Counted from the stretch's first letter, positions 1 through 8,799 are shown. The stretch: 55,020 bases of DNA from Bacteroides sp. (GCA_014802105.1 JAAVCX010000029.1:1-55020), one strand, 5' to 3'. Numbers and translations are program-made. The notes: a model not told the origin generated them from the letters alone.

Positions 1-286
1 AAAATCTCACGCAGAGGCGCAGAGAGCGCAGAGATTTTATTGATTAAATTTTTTAAGTCTTGCGGATGTCTTATGTCCTTTATATGACTTATACAACTTA
101 TACGACTTATACGACTTATATGTCTTTATATGACTAATATATCTAAGTCTTATAACCGCTCAATAATAAATAACCTCTGCGCTCTCCGCGCCTCTGCGTG
201 AGATTTTCCTGTGTGATTATAATTCTCTTTGCGTCCTTCGCGTTCTTTGCGTGAGACTCATTCTCGTGAGACTCATTTCCGGGAGG
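1..286. repeat. Nested-hairpin repeat, copy 1 (cut by window edge)
   Basis: This fills the space downstream of the metal permease gene. An inner arm (tctcacgcagaggcgcagag and following bases, from about 5) pairs with its reverse complement near 182-212. Between them is a loop built of degenerate acttatacg/acttatatg units. An outer right arm of ccctttgcg/ttctttgcgtgag type follows at about 228-255. The outer left arm lies beyond the window. The asymmetric marker sequences (an aagtcttgcgg side and a cgctcaataata side) show that it is inverted relative to the copies at 1701 and 2911. No gene is visible inside it. Confidence 0.85.
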
Positions 287-287
287 G

Positions 288-1580
288 TTACTTCACATTG
301 AAGCCGGCGTTGTAGATAGCTTCGTTGATAGCCTTGAGATCTACATCCCCCTCGACAGTAGCTATTCCCGTCGAGAGATTTACGTCCACGCTCTCCACTC
401 CCGGGAGTGATGCAAGCGCTTTGGCAACGGTAGAACGGCAGTGCTCACAAGCCATGCCGGTAATCTGGATCTGCTGTTTCATGATTTCTTTTTCTATATG
501 ATTTTCAAAATGTTTATGTTGACTACGGCTCTTTATCGCTGCATAGATCAGTAGCCCCATCAGCAAAACCGAACATAGTGTCGGGAATATGGGAAAATGC
601 CAACCGTCGGCTCCGTGACAACCGGCGTGGGCCATCATCTTCTCGGGCATAAACCAAGAGGCAGGGAGCAGATAATCTATCAGCAGTCCGAAAGCCACGG
701 CGGTGACTATCACCGATCCGACATATATCGAGGTGGCACGTCGACCCATAGTGCGTCCGAGTATCATTACTGAAGCGAAATTGGCAGCCGGCCCGGCCAT
801 GAGCAACACGAAAGCTACCCCGGGACTCAGACCTTTCATCATCAGCGACAGGGCTATGGGGATCGAGCCGGTCGCACATATATACATCGGGACAGCCACC
901 AGGATCATCACCCCCATAGCCAGCAGAGGATAGCGGCGTAGCGAGAGAAACAGTTCGTCGGGCACCAACACAGTGATAAGTGCCGCCACTATCAGACCGA
1001 TCATCAGCCATTTGCCTACACTCGCCACCATATCGACAAAACCATACTTCACGGCAGCGAGCAGTTTGCCAGTGGTCGACAATCCCGAGTAGTCATCTTC
1101 AGCACCACAAGATCCCTTACACGAGCTACCCGCAACCCCGGCATCTGAAGTCTGAACCGATTGAGATTTATCCTCGGCAAAACGACTGACCGCCAGTCCT
1201 CCGAAGGTAGCTCCCACCAGTGCGGCTAAGGGCCGTAGGAGTGCAAACGGTAGTCCGAGAAGCGAATAGGTGGCGGCGATAGAGTCTACACCGGTCTGAG
1301 GAGTCGCAATCAGAAATGAAGTGGTGGCTCCACGCGAAGCCCCGCGGCGGCTCAGAGCTACGGCAGTAGGGAGTACGCCACACGAACACAATGGCAGAGG
1401 TATGCCGAAGAGTGCAGCCTTGACAACAGGCCCCACACCCCTACCCGAGAGATGGCGCGACATGGCCGAGGGGCGTACATAGACCTGCAGCAGTCCGGCT
1501 ATCAGGAAGCCGAGCAGTATATAGGGGGACATCTCGTTGACTATACCGAGCAAAGAGCTGAAAAAATGTGCTAAATCCAT
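288..1580 (-). CDS. SO_0444/DUF318-family metal efflux permease with C-terminal HMA domain
   Basis: A 430-residue polytopic inner-membrane protein. Residues 1-350 hold the permease with the family signature CSCGVLP at 65-71 and a second CATGS motif near 235. Residues 370-430 form a heavy-metal-associated domain with GMACEHC (Cys378, Cys381). A cytosolic loop near 150-160 carries two more cysteines (SSCKGSC), and HAGCHG lies near 318-323. The family is associated with Cu/Zn or arsenical export. The HMA domain suggests delivery of a soft metal such as copper or zinc to the permease, but the exact substrate is inferred. The ATG at 1580 is well placed upstream of the first membrane segment. It stands alone, bracketed by inverted copies of the nested-hairpin repeat. 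An internal ATG at 482 could in principle give the HMA domain alone. Confidence 0.9.
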   Translation of the reverse strand: MDLAHFFSSLLGIVNEMSPYILLGFLIAGLLQVYVRPSAMSRHLSGRGVGPVVKAALFGIPLPLCSCGVLPTAVALSRRGASRGATTSFLIATPQTGVDSIAATYSLLGLPFALLRPLAALVGATFGGLAVSRFAEDKSQSVQTSDAGVAGSSCKGSCGAEDDYSGLSTTGKLLAAVKYGFVDMVASVGKWLMIGLIVAALITVLVPDELFLSLRRYPLLAMGVMILVAVPMYICATGSIPIALSLMMKGLSPGVAFVLLMAGPAANFASVMILGRTMGRRATSIYVGSVIVTAVAFGLLIDYLLPASWFMPEKMMAHAGCHGADGWHFPIFPTLCSVLLMGLLIYAAIKSRSQHKHFENHIEKEIMKQQIQITGMACEHCRSTVAKALASLPGVESVDVNLSTGIATVEGDVDLKAINEAIYNAGFNVK

Positions 1581-1627
1581 AATCTGAAGTCTTGATTTAA
1601 TGAATCAGTGTTGTCATTACAACAATA

Positions 1628-1635
1628 CAAAGATA
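1628..1635 (-). promoter_or_regulatory. Probable -7 box for the metal permease
   Basis: The minus strand reads TATCTTTG, a match to the Bacteroidetes TAnnTTTG -7 element, 48 bp upstream of the permease start. No clear TTG -33 element is at the expected distance, so the call is tentative. Confidence 0.4.
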
Positions 1636-1700
1636 GTAAACAAAAGACCTGCGGATGTTGCACAATTCCGGGAAAAAGTTTCAACTTTACGGGAACGGCC

Positions 1701-2058
1701 TGAGGAAAAGAGCCTCACGAGAAATAGCTCACGCAAAGAACGCTAAGGACGCAAAGGGAAAATATAACCTCACAAGCAAATCTCACGCAGAGGCGCAAAG
1801 AGCGCAGAGGATTTTTATTATTGAGCGGTTATAAGACTTATAAGTCATATAAGTCGTATAAGTCATATAAATGACATAAGACTTCCGGCAAGACTTAAAA
1901 ATTTAATCAATAAAATCTCTGCGCTCTCTGCGCCTCTGCGTGAGATTTTTATTTCCCTTTGCGACCACTGCACCTCTGCGTGAGATTTTCCTGTGAATAT
2001 AATTTTCCCTTTGCGCCCTTTGCGTTCTTTGCGTGAGGTTCTTTTCGTGATTCTCGTG
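1701..2058. repeat. Nested-hairpin repeat, copy 2
   Basis: A complete copy. The outer left arm (acgcaaagaacg and aaggacgcaaaggg, about 1731-1760) pairs with ccctttgcgcc/ttctttgcgtgag at about 2008-2038. The inner left arm at 1781-1810 pairs with 1917-1947. The interior loop (about 1825-1885) is degenerate cttataagtcatataagtc. It occupies the space between the permease promoter and the rpmA terminator. An extra half arm (cacctctgcgtgagatttt) at about 1970-1990 suggests partial internal duplication. Short ORFs across it encode repetitive Arg/Gln/Glu-rich peptides and are not credible genes. Confidence 0.9.
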
Positions 2059-2063
2059 TGGAT

Positions 2064-2103
2064 AAAAAAAGGACACAAAGCTATAGATTTTAGCTTTGTG
2101 TCC
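2064..2103 (-). terminator. Rho-independent terminator of rplU-rpmA
   Basis: A perfect 13-bp inverted repeat (ggacacaaagcta at 2071-2083 with tagctttgtgtcc at 2091-2103) has a 7-nt loop. On the minus strand it is followed by seven T residues. It lies 50 bp after the rpmA stop. Confidence 0.9.
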
Positions 2104-2153
2104 CTATGATCTTTGCGGGAGATATTTCTCTTTGCTTGAGCTTTATCTCGGTC

Positions 2154-2414
2154 TTATGCCTCAGCAGGCTTGACGTTGATAAACTTGCGGCCTTCCTTAC
2201 CGATGGTAAAGGTCACTACACCGTCAATGAGAGCGAAGAGGGTGTGATCCTTACCCATACCTACGTTCAGACCGGGATGATGAACAGTACCGCGCTGACG
2301 CTTGAGGATGTTACCGGCTTTGCATACCTGACCGCCGAAAATCTTTACACCGAGTCGTTTGCTTTCTGACTCACGGCCGTTCTTAGAACTGCCGACACCT
2401 TTTTTATGTGCCAT
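2154..2414 (-). CDS. rpmA: 50S ribosomal protein L27
   Basis: This 86-residue protein begins [14 protein letters not shown] and continues with the conserved [16 protein letters not shown] and [11 protein letters not shown] segments of bacterial L27. L27 sits at the peptidyl-transferase centre of the large subunit. There is no Firmicutes-type cleavable N-terminal extension: the glycine/lysine-rich tail starts directly after the methionine. It follows rplU by 23 bp in the usual rplU-rpmA order and ends at a strong terminator. Confidence 0.98.
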   Translation of the reverse strand: MAHKKGVGSSKNGRESESKRLGVKIFGGQVCKAGNILKRQRGTVHHPGLNVGMGKDHTLFALIDGVVTFTIGKEGRKFINVKPAEA

Positions 2415-2437
2415 TTCTTACTTATTGATTTAGGGGG

Positions 2438-2758
2438 TTAAGCAACTACTTCTTTGATTAATACTTTGGTGAAGCACTGACGGTGACCGTTCTTGCGACG
2501 GTAGCCCTTGCGGCGCTTCTTTTTGAAGACGATTACCTTCTCGCCCTTTACGAGGGGCTCGAGAACCTGGCAAACCACCTTGGCTCCATCGATGGTAGGA
2601 GCACCAACCTTAACTGCGTTGTCGGCTTCGGCGAGGAGTACACGGTCAAACTCGACTGTGTCACCTTCTTTGTGCTCGTCACCGAGATAGTGAACATACA
2701 GGAACTTCTCAGGCTCGGCCTTGAACTGCTGTCCCTGGATTTCTACGATAGCGTACAT
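2438..2758 (-). CDS. rplU: 50S ribosomal protein L21
   Basis: 106 residues, the usual length. It starts [16 protein letters not shown] and ends with the RNA-binding basic segment [16 protein letters not shown] followed by FTKVLIKE, both typical of L21. L21 binds 23S rRNA in the large subunit. It is the first gene of the rplU-rpmA operon and has an excellent Bacteroidetes promoter about 90 bp upstream. The leader carries a short CTCGAT/ATCGAG hairpin (2801-2821), which might take part in autoregulation; that is a guess. The whole operon is flanked by directly oriented nested-hairpin repeats. Confidence 0.98.
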   Translation of the reverse strand: MYAIVEIQGQQFKAEPEKFLYVHYLGDEHKEGDTVEFDRVLLAEADNAVKVGAPTIDGAKVVCQVLEPLVKGEKVIVFKKKRRKGYRRKNGHRQCFTKVLIKEVVA

Positions 2759-2843
2759 TTAAATTATTGTGTTACAGGTTATACCTTCGGGCGGCGGATA
2801 CTCGATCTGCACTTAATCGAGCCCGGGGAGGCTAAATCGACCG

Positions 2844-2875
2844 CAAAGTTAAAGCTTTACTCTCTAATATCCAAA
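2844..2875 (-). promoter_or_regulatory. Promoter of rplU-rpmA
   Basis: The minus strand has TTG (complement of 2872-2874), 20 bp, then TAACTTTG (complement of 2844-2851). This is a close match to the Bacteroidetes primary sigma consensus. It predicts a leader of roughly 80 nt before the rplU start at 2758. Confidence 0.75.
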
Positions 2876-2910
2876 TATTTCTGCAACATTTTCATTAGCG
2901 CAAAGAAAAA

Positions 2911-3312
2911 AAGTCCACGAGAAAGGGCTCACGAGAAATGGCTCACGCAAAGAACGCAAAGAACGCAAAGGGGAAATAAATATCTCACGCAGAGGCGCAG
3001 AGAGCGCAGAGGGTTTTTATTATTGAGCGGTTATAAGACTTATACATTATTATATAAGACTTAGAATTATATAAGACTTAGACATATTAGTCTTATCAAG
3101 ACTTATTAGTAACATAAGTCATATAAGTCGTATAAAGAAGAATAAGGCTTATGAAGGACACAAGTCTATCGCAAAACTTAAAAATATAATCAATAAAATC
3201 CTCTGCGCTCTCTGCGCCTCTGCGTGAGATTTTCCTGTGAGATTAATTTTCCCTTTGCGTTCTTCGCGTTCTTTGCGTGAGCCATTTCTCGGGAGCCTTT
3301 TCTCGGGAGGGT
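2911..3312. repeat. Nested-hairpin repeat, copy 3
   Basis: Same orientation as copy 2. Outer arms lie at about 2940-2972 and 3249-3282. Inner arms lie at about 2985-3013 and 3201-3230. The loop is longer than in copy 2, with several ttatataagacttaga units and a gaaggacacaagtc segment. Tips of ctcacgagaaa / tttctcgggag type mark the ends. It separates the rplU promoter from the terminator of fimbrial locus 1. Apart from this repeat and the two regulatory sites, nothing else is visible in 2759-3479. Confidence 0.9.
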
Positions 3313-3315
3313 ATA

Positions 3316-3358
3316 TAAAAAATCGCTTTGAGGTAAGTGGAGCACACCTCAAAGCGAT
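3316..3358 (-). terminator. Terminator of fimbrial locus 1
   Basis: A perfect 13-bp stem (atcgctttgaggt at 3322-3334 with acctcaaagcgat at 3346-3358) is followed on the minus strand by a T-rich tract (ttttatat). It lies 120 bp after the last gene of the locus. Confidence 0.85.
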
Positions 3359-3479
3359 AAATCAACAAAAAAAGCTCGGTCGCAAGGTCTATGACCTTAC
3401 TCTGATATATAATAGTTTAGGTTAATGGAGTTAAACATACAGTTATTATAGTACAAAATATATTATCTAAATGCCCCGA

Positions 3480-6104
3480 TCACTGCGCTTTGTAGAATGC
3501 TCTAACTCGCAGAGCAGTTCCTCGGGGAGCTTTACCACCAGTCCCGTTATTATCAGAATAGTTATTAGTGTTATCGAGTGCTCCACTTTGTGCATATTTT
3601 CCTTCATCGGTGGTAGCTTCAGGATTGATTACCTTGGTAGCTCGCGCTCTTGTAGTATCCTCGATGGGTGTAAGGATTCGGCGGGTTTTCGCAGGACAAG
3701 CCGACCAATAGAAATAATTCTGAAACTCTTCAAAGTCGCGGTAATTGTTGACCAGGACAGCCTCGAGCTCACTGATGCCGGGAAGATACCATCCGGTGGA
3801 GCTGCCACCCTTTGACGTGGCCCCTGTACTGTCGGAGCGTTTGTTCTTACCGTAGCAGTAGTGGAAAGCCGACTGGGGCGCTTCGGTGTTATATAGTTTG
3901 ACAGTGCTCAGAGATGCAGTGCCGTTATTTGTGACGATACTGTTGGTCGCGGCAAATCCATCCGTATAGTTATCGAGCTGATTATAATAGTCTGTGTAAC
4001 TGGTTCCGCTCACACCCCAAGGCAGACCCGAGTAAAGCTCGCCGGGAGCCAGGTGCTGGTCAAGAGGATCAGAGTGCTCGAGATACTCCTCGTAATACTC
4101 TATCCAAGTAGTATATGTCTGATTACCACGAGTGAAAGTGCCCTTGACGAGCGAACGCTGCTCTATGTCGAGAGTACGTTCACGCGTCTCGACATTGCCA
4201 TCGGCATCGGTGCGGGTGTACTTGATGTCGATTGTGGCCATGCGGTCGCCATAGTTAGTGGGGTTATTGTTGGCGGGAACATTCTCGTCGATATAGAAAT
4301 AGATACGTGAACGAGACCCGTCACTCTCTCCGTCGATCTCTATTTCCCAATTATCGGCCAGCTCCCTGCTGACGAGATCATCGGTGAAATAGTCCCTGAT
4401 GCCTGTTCCGGGCTGGAAATCGGTGGACGCCATAGTGGCACGGGGCACCATCTCCATTCTGATCCAGTCGACATTCTCGTGATCGCGCACGGTAAACTTG
4501 ATCTTGGTGTCCCAATCGGGATTTTCCACAAGACCGCCCTCGCCATCCTCACGGAGCATAAACCAGACATCCATCGGGAGAGCCGAAGCATGGGCATCGA
4601 CCTTACGCTCGTTGAGTATCGCAAGATAGAACGGGTTGTCGTCGACAACATTCACTCGACCGTCGAAGTTGTAGACATCGTCGGAAGAGTTACGTATATA
4701 CTCGAGACCGTGGATAGAGATCGTATTGTCATACTGATGGTTGCGTTTCACCATAAAATCCTTGTCGGCATCGGCTCCGAGATAGACGGTAAACTGAGCC
4801 TTGTAGCGGAGGTTCTGATGGGTGGTGTAAGTACCCTTGATCACGAGAGCCGAGGCTCGGTGGGTATAGGCGAGGGTCGATTTCCAACGCTGATAGTCAG
4901 CGGAATCTTTCACGCCATAGGGATACCTGACTCTAAAACCGGCACCATCGGGCACAAACATCGCGCTGTCGGGATGGTTTATACGGGTAGCCGCATAGTC
5001 GGGTACATTGATATTTTCGTAGGTATAATAGGTGAACTTAAACTTCTCGGGATCCGAGTCCTTGTTGATGATTCTCGGAGTCGACAGCACGGTGAGAAAC
5101 TCATGATCGAGGGGATCACACCCCTCACCGCTATCGCCGCTGTTTCCCGTGCCGCCCTTATGATACATGGGCTCAGAGGTCACGTCATAGAGAGACTTGC
5201 AGGTCTCGAAATCGCCTGCCCGGTCGGGACGTCCCGAGCCGAGACCTGTGTGAGCGATAAAAGGCACAGCCACAGGCATGTTGCGCACACCGTAAGAAGT
5301 GATCTCGAGTGTAGGCAACTGGGAGGTAGACTGATCGGGGTTGAGCTTCACGATAACATTAACCTTGGCCATCATCGAGACCATATTGACTATGAGCGAC
5401 GAACGGTCTTTAAGATCGACCACCTGACCGGTGCAGATCATAGGCATACCGGCCTCGGGGAGACCGGTCACGTCGCCCTCCTCGGTCTGATCGTCCATAC
5501 GCATGCGCGGATAGTAAGTCCACGCTTCAAGATCGGAGAGCGACTTTATCTCGTAAGGATCACCTCCGGCCGAGCGCGAGGCCTGCTGGATCTTACCCTC
5601 GCGAGAATACTCGGTATAGAACTGATTGGCAACATCCTCAGCATCGGTTGCGTCATCGGTCGCATCGATATTGGCCAGGGCCACGATCAACACCTTGTCA
5701 ATCTCGTTACCGTTCTTGTCGCGAAACAGCGACTGAGTACCTTCAGTCTCGGGCAACGACAGGAAACCGCCCCCCTCAGTGATAAACTTGTAAGGGGCTA
5801 CATGCTCAAGATTATCATAGTTGGGAGTGAGCAGCTCGTGATCACCGTCGGGGTTGAAGAAAAAGACATGGAGGGTGTGTACTTCCTTCTCCCTGGGGTC
5901 TTTACTACCTACGGCACGCGAGTCTGACCGGGAGGAGCCATAGTTGACCTCTAGCATGTCGGCACACAGGAAATTGATGCCGCCGCTTCTGGGCTGATCT
6001 CCGCCGGCAGCGGGGGCCACGATCTCGTCAGAGCATGAGACAAGACCTGTCAGCATAGCTCCGAGAGCAAGAGAGGAGATATAGGATAGTGCTGAAAATT
6101 TCAT
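3480..6104 (-). CDS. Large fimbrial tip-like lipoprotein adhesin, DUF4906-like
   Basis: An 874-residue lipoprotein with signal peptide MKFSALSYISS and lipobox LVSC (lipid Cys24). The ATG at 6104 is preferred over a GTG one codon upstream. SRAV at residues 62-65 is a probable Arg-specific processing site. The body has the FimB/DUF4906 style, with phrases such as LHVFFFNPDGDHEL and VDLKDRSSLIVNMVSMMAKVNV. The last ~105 residues look like a C-type-lectin/DUF1566-like fold (GWYLPGISELE, FYWSACP, ALRVRAFYK). It is the last gene of the locus, 33 bp after a fimbrillin, the usual place for a tip adhesin. The general role is fairly certain; the ligand cannot be told. Confidence 0.75.
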   Translation of the reverse strand: MKFSALSYISSLALGAMLTGLVSCSDEIVAPAAGGDQPRSGGINFLCADMLEVNYGSSRSDSRAVGSKDPREKEVHTLHVFFFNPDGDHELLTPNYDNLEHVAPYKFITEGGGFLSLPETEGTQSLFRDKNGNEIDKVLIVALANIDATDDATDAEDVANQFYTEYSREGKIQQASRSAGGDPYEIKSLSDLEAWTYYPRMRMDDQTEEGDVTGLPEAGMPMICTGQVVDLKDRSSLIVNMVSMMAKVNVIVKLNPDQSTSQLPTLEITSYGVRNMPVAVPFIAHTGLGSGRPDRAGDFETCKSLYDVTSEPMYHKGGTGNSGDSGEGCDPLDHEFLTVLSTPRIINKDSDPEKFKFTYYTYENINVPDYAATRINHPDSAMFVPDGAGFRVRYPYGVKDSADYQRWKSTLAYTHRASALVIKGTYTTHQNLRYKAQFTVYLGADADKDFMVKRNHQYDNTISIHGLEYIRNSSDDVYNFDGRVNVVDDNPFYLAILNERKVDAHASALPMDVWFMLREDGEGGLVENPDWDTKIKFTVRDHENVDWIRMEMVPRATMASTDFQPGTGIRDYFTDDLVSRELADNWEIEIDGESDGSRSRIYFYIDENVPANNNPTNYGDRMATIDIKYTRTDADGNVETRERTLDIEQRSLVKGTFTRGNQTYTTWIEYYEEYLEHSDPLDQHLAPGELYSGLPWGVSGTSYTDYYNQLDNYTDGFAATNSIVTNNGTASLSTVKLYNTEAPQSAFHYCYGKNKRSDSTGATSKGGSSTGWYLPGISELEAVLVNNYRDFEEFQNYFYWSACPAKTRRILTPIEDTTRARATKVINPEATTDEGKYAQSGALDNTNNYSDNNGTGGKAPRGTALRVRAFYKAQ

Positions 6105-6137
6105 CACGATAACTTTCTTAAATAGTGTTGGAGTTGA

Positions 6138-7310
6138 TTATTTGATAGTGAGCGAGGCGTCTGAGCCGTTCTGCCAGTTTTTGGAACTGTCGTCCTGAAA
6201 CACGATCACAAACTCGTCGCCCACGAAGTGGAGGTTGGCTGTGTGGCGTGTATTGGGCTGAGGCAGATAGCTGAGTGTGAAATTGCTGTGTACCCAGGTG
6301 CGGTCTTCGGTGTCGCCGTCGAGACGATAGGTCACGGTGATCTTCTTGTCGCTACCGAGCACATACTCCTCGTCGGTGTCGTCGGTAGTACCGGCCGGAT
6401 TGGGGAGCAACATCAGGATACGCTCCATGTCATTATTCATATAGGCCGACGAATTGGCGGCGATAGTCTGCACGTCCTCGATCATCCTGAAGGTGCCCGA
6501 GTAGGTCGACGACTCGTCTACGCTCATCACGGGCGAGTCGGTAGAGAAGTCATAGAAAGCCCTGTTGAAGAATTTACCGCTATAAGTGACACTTGTCAGG
6601 GTCAGATTTTTGTTGGAGTGATTGTGAAGCCTGAAGCGTATGCCGGTCATGATGTGCATGAACGACATCGGCACATATCCCGAGCCGCTCTTCCTGTCAA
6701 ACGTGGCCGCGATCATTACATCGGGCTGATCGTTGAGCTCACGGGGAGTATCGAGATTACCGCCCTCCATAGGTAGCTGTATCCTCAGACTCGGGCCCTT
6801 GGACTTATTGTCGCCGAAAGTGGTGCTTCCCGAGGGCTGCATGGTGAAGGTAGCGTTGCCGGACGCACCTATAAACGAGTGGAGGGCATTGTCATTGGAG
6901 TTCCACTCGGTGTAGTTGACGGCATAACTGCCGTCAGTCCTGACTGTCGCTCCATTGAGATTGACGAGGTCGGCCACGCGATCACGGTTGAGGAAATAGC
7001 CGGCCTTAGTGTTCCAGTCCATGACTGCGGTCGAGGCTTGCTCGCCGGTATTGGCCGCGTTGCGACCCTGGCAGAAGCCCCACACCTGAAACTCTCCTAC
7101 TCCCCCGGCCTCGGCCCTCGAGGACTGACGGCTATCATTGGAGGCGAAGTCGCCGACAGTGGCGTTGAGATTGAGCGTCGGAGGAGCAAAAGCTATATAA
7201 GTGGCCGGATCGGCCACAGGAACCGGCACATCAGTCTGAGAGTCGGAGCAGGCTCCGGTCAACAGTGTGGCAAGCGCCACAGGGATCAAGTGACTGTACT
7301 GTATATTCAT
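6138..7310 (-). CDS. Fimbrillin-like lipoprotein 3
   Basis: 390 residues. The signal peptide ends in lipobox LTGAC (Cys21). SRAE at 64-67 is a candidate maturation site and is followed by EFQVWGFCQG, the aromatic beta-strand pattern of fimbrillin-family (FimA/Mfa-like) proteins. A central segment reads PMSFMHIMTGIRFRLHNHSNKN, another hallmark. It lies 29 bp after the preceding fimbrillin and 33 bp before the tip protein, so it is cotranscribed. Probably a minor or adaptor pilin exported to the cell surface; assignment to a specific subunit class is inference. Confidence 0.75.
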   Translation of the reverse strand: MNIQYSHLIPVALATLLTGACSDSQTDVPVPVADPATYIAFAPPTLNLNATVGDFASNDSRQSSRAEAGGVGEFQVWGFCQGRNAANTGEQASTAVMDWNTKAGYFLNRDRVADLVNLNGATVRTDGSYAVNYTEWNSNDNALHSFIGASGNATFTMQPSGSTTFGDNKSKGPSLRIQLPMEGGNLDTPRELNDQPDVMIAATFDRKSGSGYVPMSFMHIMTGIRFRLHNHSNKNLTLTSVTYSGKFFNRAFYDFSTDSPVMSVDESSTYSGTFRMIEDVQTIAANSSAYMNNDMERILMLLPNPAGTTDDTDEEYVLGSDKKITVTYRLDGDTEDRTWVHSNFTLSYLPQPNTRHTANLHFVGDEFVIVFQDDSSKNWQNGSDASLTIK

Positions 7311-7339
7311 AGTCTGTTATCACAAGGGGGATAGAGGTA

Positions 7340-8404
7340 TCAGATAATAATGAAGTTGGCGCCTTCGCTGTCATTCCAGCCAGACTCTTCGGGAGTGTTG
7401 AAAATGATTATTTCATCGGCTCCGACCTTAAAGCTGTAGGTGTAGCTACGGCCGGGGAGCCAGCGTCCGTCATGGCTGGCGACTGCCGTGTGGAGCAGAT
7501 AGGAGACTACCTCCTTGGGAGCCTGATTGCTGGGGGTATAGGTTATGACAACCTCCACGTCGCTGGTCAGTGTCTGAGGGATGACCATGAGAGGATCGGT
7601 GGCGACAGGGAAGAACTCGTGACGACTGTGTTCGGCGGTAGCGTCGAGCTTCACGTCCAGATCGTTGAACTCAAAGATAGTGCCCGTAGCGGTCGGGGTG
7701 CTCCAGAGCGAGCCTGAGGCCACGCCCGCATCGTCGGTCTTTGTGCCGACAGGTTCGCTCGAAGCCAAGGGCTGGGGCCTGGTGGCAAAAGTGGAGGCGG
7801 TGCCTACACCACGCAGGGCGATGGAGTTGATGGTCACGCCCGAATTGGCCGGAGACGAATTGTCGTAGGTGGCCACGAAGTTGAGGCGCGAGAAAATATG
7901 GGAGAAACGGAAATCGACCGTATTGAGGCCTTTACCGGCATCATACTTGCGCGAATGGGTAGCTACGATGAGATCCTCTACCTGATCGTAAGACTCGGGA
8001 TAAACGTAAGGGAAACTTAAACCGCTATTCTCGTATGTGGCCTCGACGAGTCCCGAGGGACACAGTGCCACAAACGAGTAGGTATTTCCGGGATACCAAT
8101 ACTGCTTGTCGGCGTAAGTCCAGGCCGAACCGAAGTAGCTGACCTCGGTAGCGTCGAAAATCTTGATCGGAGCCGAAGACCCGACATTGTCATTAGACAC
8201 CATGTCGCCCCACACGGTAAAGCTGTGGCCGGTGAGATTGTCGCCGTTGATCAGGGTTGAGCGCGAAGCCACATCGGCGACTCTGAAGTTGAGATCGGCT
8301 CTGTCGGTCGGCCGGGGCTGATCGGCCGAGTCCGATGAACAAGCGCTCAACGAGCCTACGAGCGGTATGCCGGCCAGAATATATGGGGTAAGCTTGTGTA
8401 ACAT
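7340..8404 (-). CDS. Fimbrillin-like lipoprotein 2, start next to a heptamer tandem repeat
   Basis: 354 residues with lipobox LSAC (Cys22). SRST at 47-50 is a candidate Arg-processing site, followed by GHSFTVWGDM and later TVDFRFSHIFSRLNFVA, both typical of fimbrillin-like proteins. The ATG at 8404 is only 7 bp from an array of 18 heptamers that fills the upstream region. Changes in the array would therefore alter the ribosome-loading region and its distance to upstream signals. A 395-bp gap separates it from the preceding pilin gene, unlike the tight spacing elsewhere in the locus. Expression may be lowered by the hairpin at 8726-8764. Confidence 0.75.
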   Translation of the reverse strand: MLHKLTPYILAGIPLVGSLSACSSDSADQPRPTDRADLNFRVADVASRSTLINGDNLTGHSFTVWGDMVSNDNVGSSAPIKIFDATEVSYFGSAWTYADKQYWYPGNTYSFVALCPSGLVEATYENSGLSFPYVYPESYDQVEDLIVATHSRKYDAGKGLNTVDFRFSHIFSRLNFVATYDNSSPANSGVTINSIALRGVGTASTFATRPQPLASSEPVGTKTDDAGVASGSLWSTPTATGTIFEFNDLDVKLDATAEHSRHEFFPVATDPLMVIPQTLTSDVEVVITYTPSNQAPKEVVSYLLHTAVASHDGRWLPGRSYTYSFKVGADEIIIFNTPEESGWNDSEGANFIII

Positions 8405-8411
8405 AATATCA

Positions 8412-8537
8412 GTATGGGGTATAGAGTATAGAGTATAGAGTATAGGATATAGGGTATAGAGTATAGGGTATAGGGTATAGAGTATAGGGTATAGAGTATA
8501 GAGTATAGAGTATAGGGTATATGGTATAGAGTATAGA
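8412..8537. repeat. 18-unit heptamer tandem repeat GTATAGR
   Basis: Eighteen consecutive 7-bp units, consensus GTATAG followed by A or G. Only units 1, 6 and 16 depart from the consensus. It ends 7 bp before the ATG of the minus-strand gene 7340-8404, whose transcript reads it as YCTATAC repeats. Reading frames across it give only Tyr/Thr/Leu/Pro repeats, so it is not coding. An array of this kind is prone to slippage. Confidence 0.95.
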
Positions 8538-8799
8538 GATTCTATTTCTATTAGAGATGTCGGTTGGGGTGGAGGAGGGAGAGTCGTGTGGTGGTGGTGA
8601 CGCGGGAGAGAGCGCCGGCCGGCGGGAGAGAGAGCAGATTGTTAGTGACGCGGATGGGAGCGTCGGTTGAAAAATGTCGGTTGAATGGAGAGAGAGCCGG
8701 AAGTGTCGCAGCAGTTGGAGAGTAAAGGTCTGCGCCATCACTTGCGCCGTGGCGGCGCAGACCTGTGAGAGTTGGAATTATCTTATAAAAGCGGACTGA
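8538..8799 (-). promoter_or_regulatory. Intercistronic region with strong hairpin after the first pilin
   Basis: An 11-bp perfect stem (aggtctgcgcc at 8726-8736 with ggcgcagacct at 8754-8764) sits 36 bp after the stop of the pilin gene 8800-9936. No T-run follows on the minus strand. It is better read as a processing or mRNA-stabilising hairpin, or a partial terminator, that would set pilin above downstream subunits. The rest (8538-8725) is purine-rich, with repeated atgtcggttg-like words and no gene. Confidence 0.6.

Noticed and set aside
1863-3352. Short ORFs inside the nested-hairpin repeats with Arg/Gln/Glu-rich translations
   Set aside because: They are translations of repeat arms, occur on both strands, and have no start signals or domains.
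4479-5927. 482-codon plus-strand ORF antisense to the locus 1 tip protein
   Set aside because: It mirrors a strongly supported lipoprotein gene; the translation is His/Ile/Val-rich without domains, and GC codon bias explains the open frame.
8412-8537. Invertible promoter switch upstream of the pilin
   Set aside because: No inverted repeats bracket a promoter-sized segment there and no invertase gene is in the window; the array is a plain tandem repeat.
8409-8741. 110-codon minus-strand ORF over the heptamer array
   Set aside because: It is a translation of the GTATAGR repeat into Tyr/Thr/Leu/Pro periods; it is better explained as an untranslated array.
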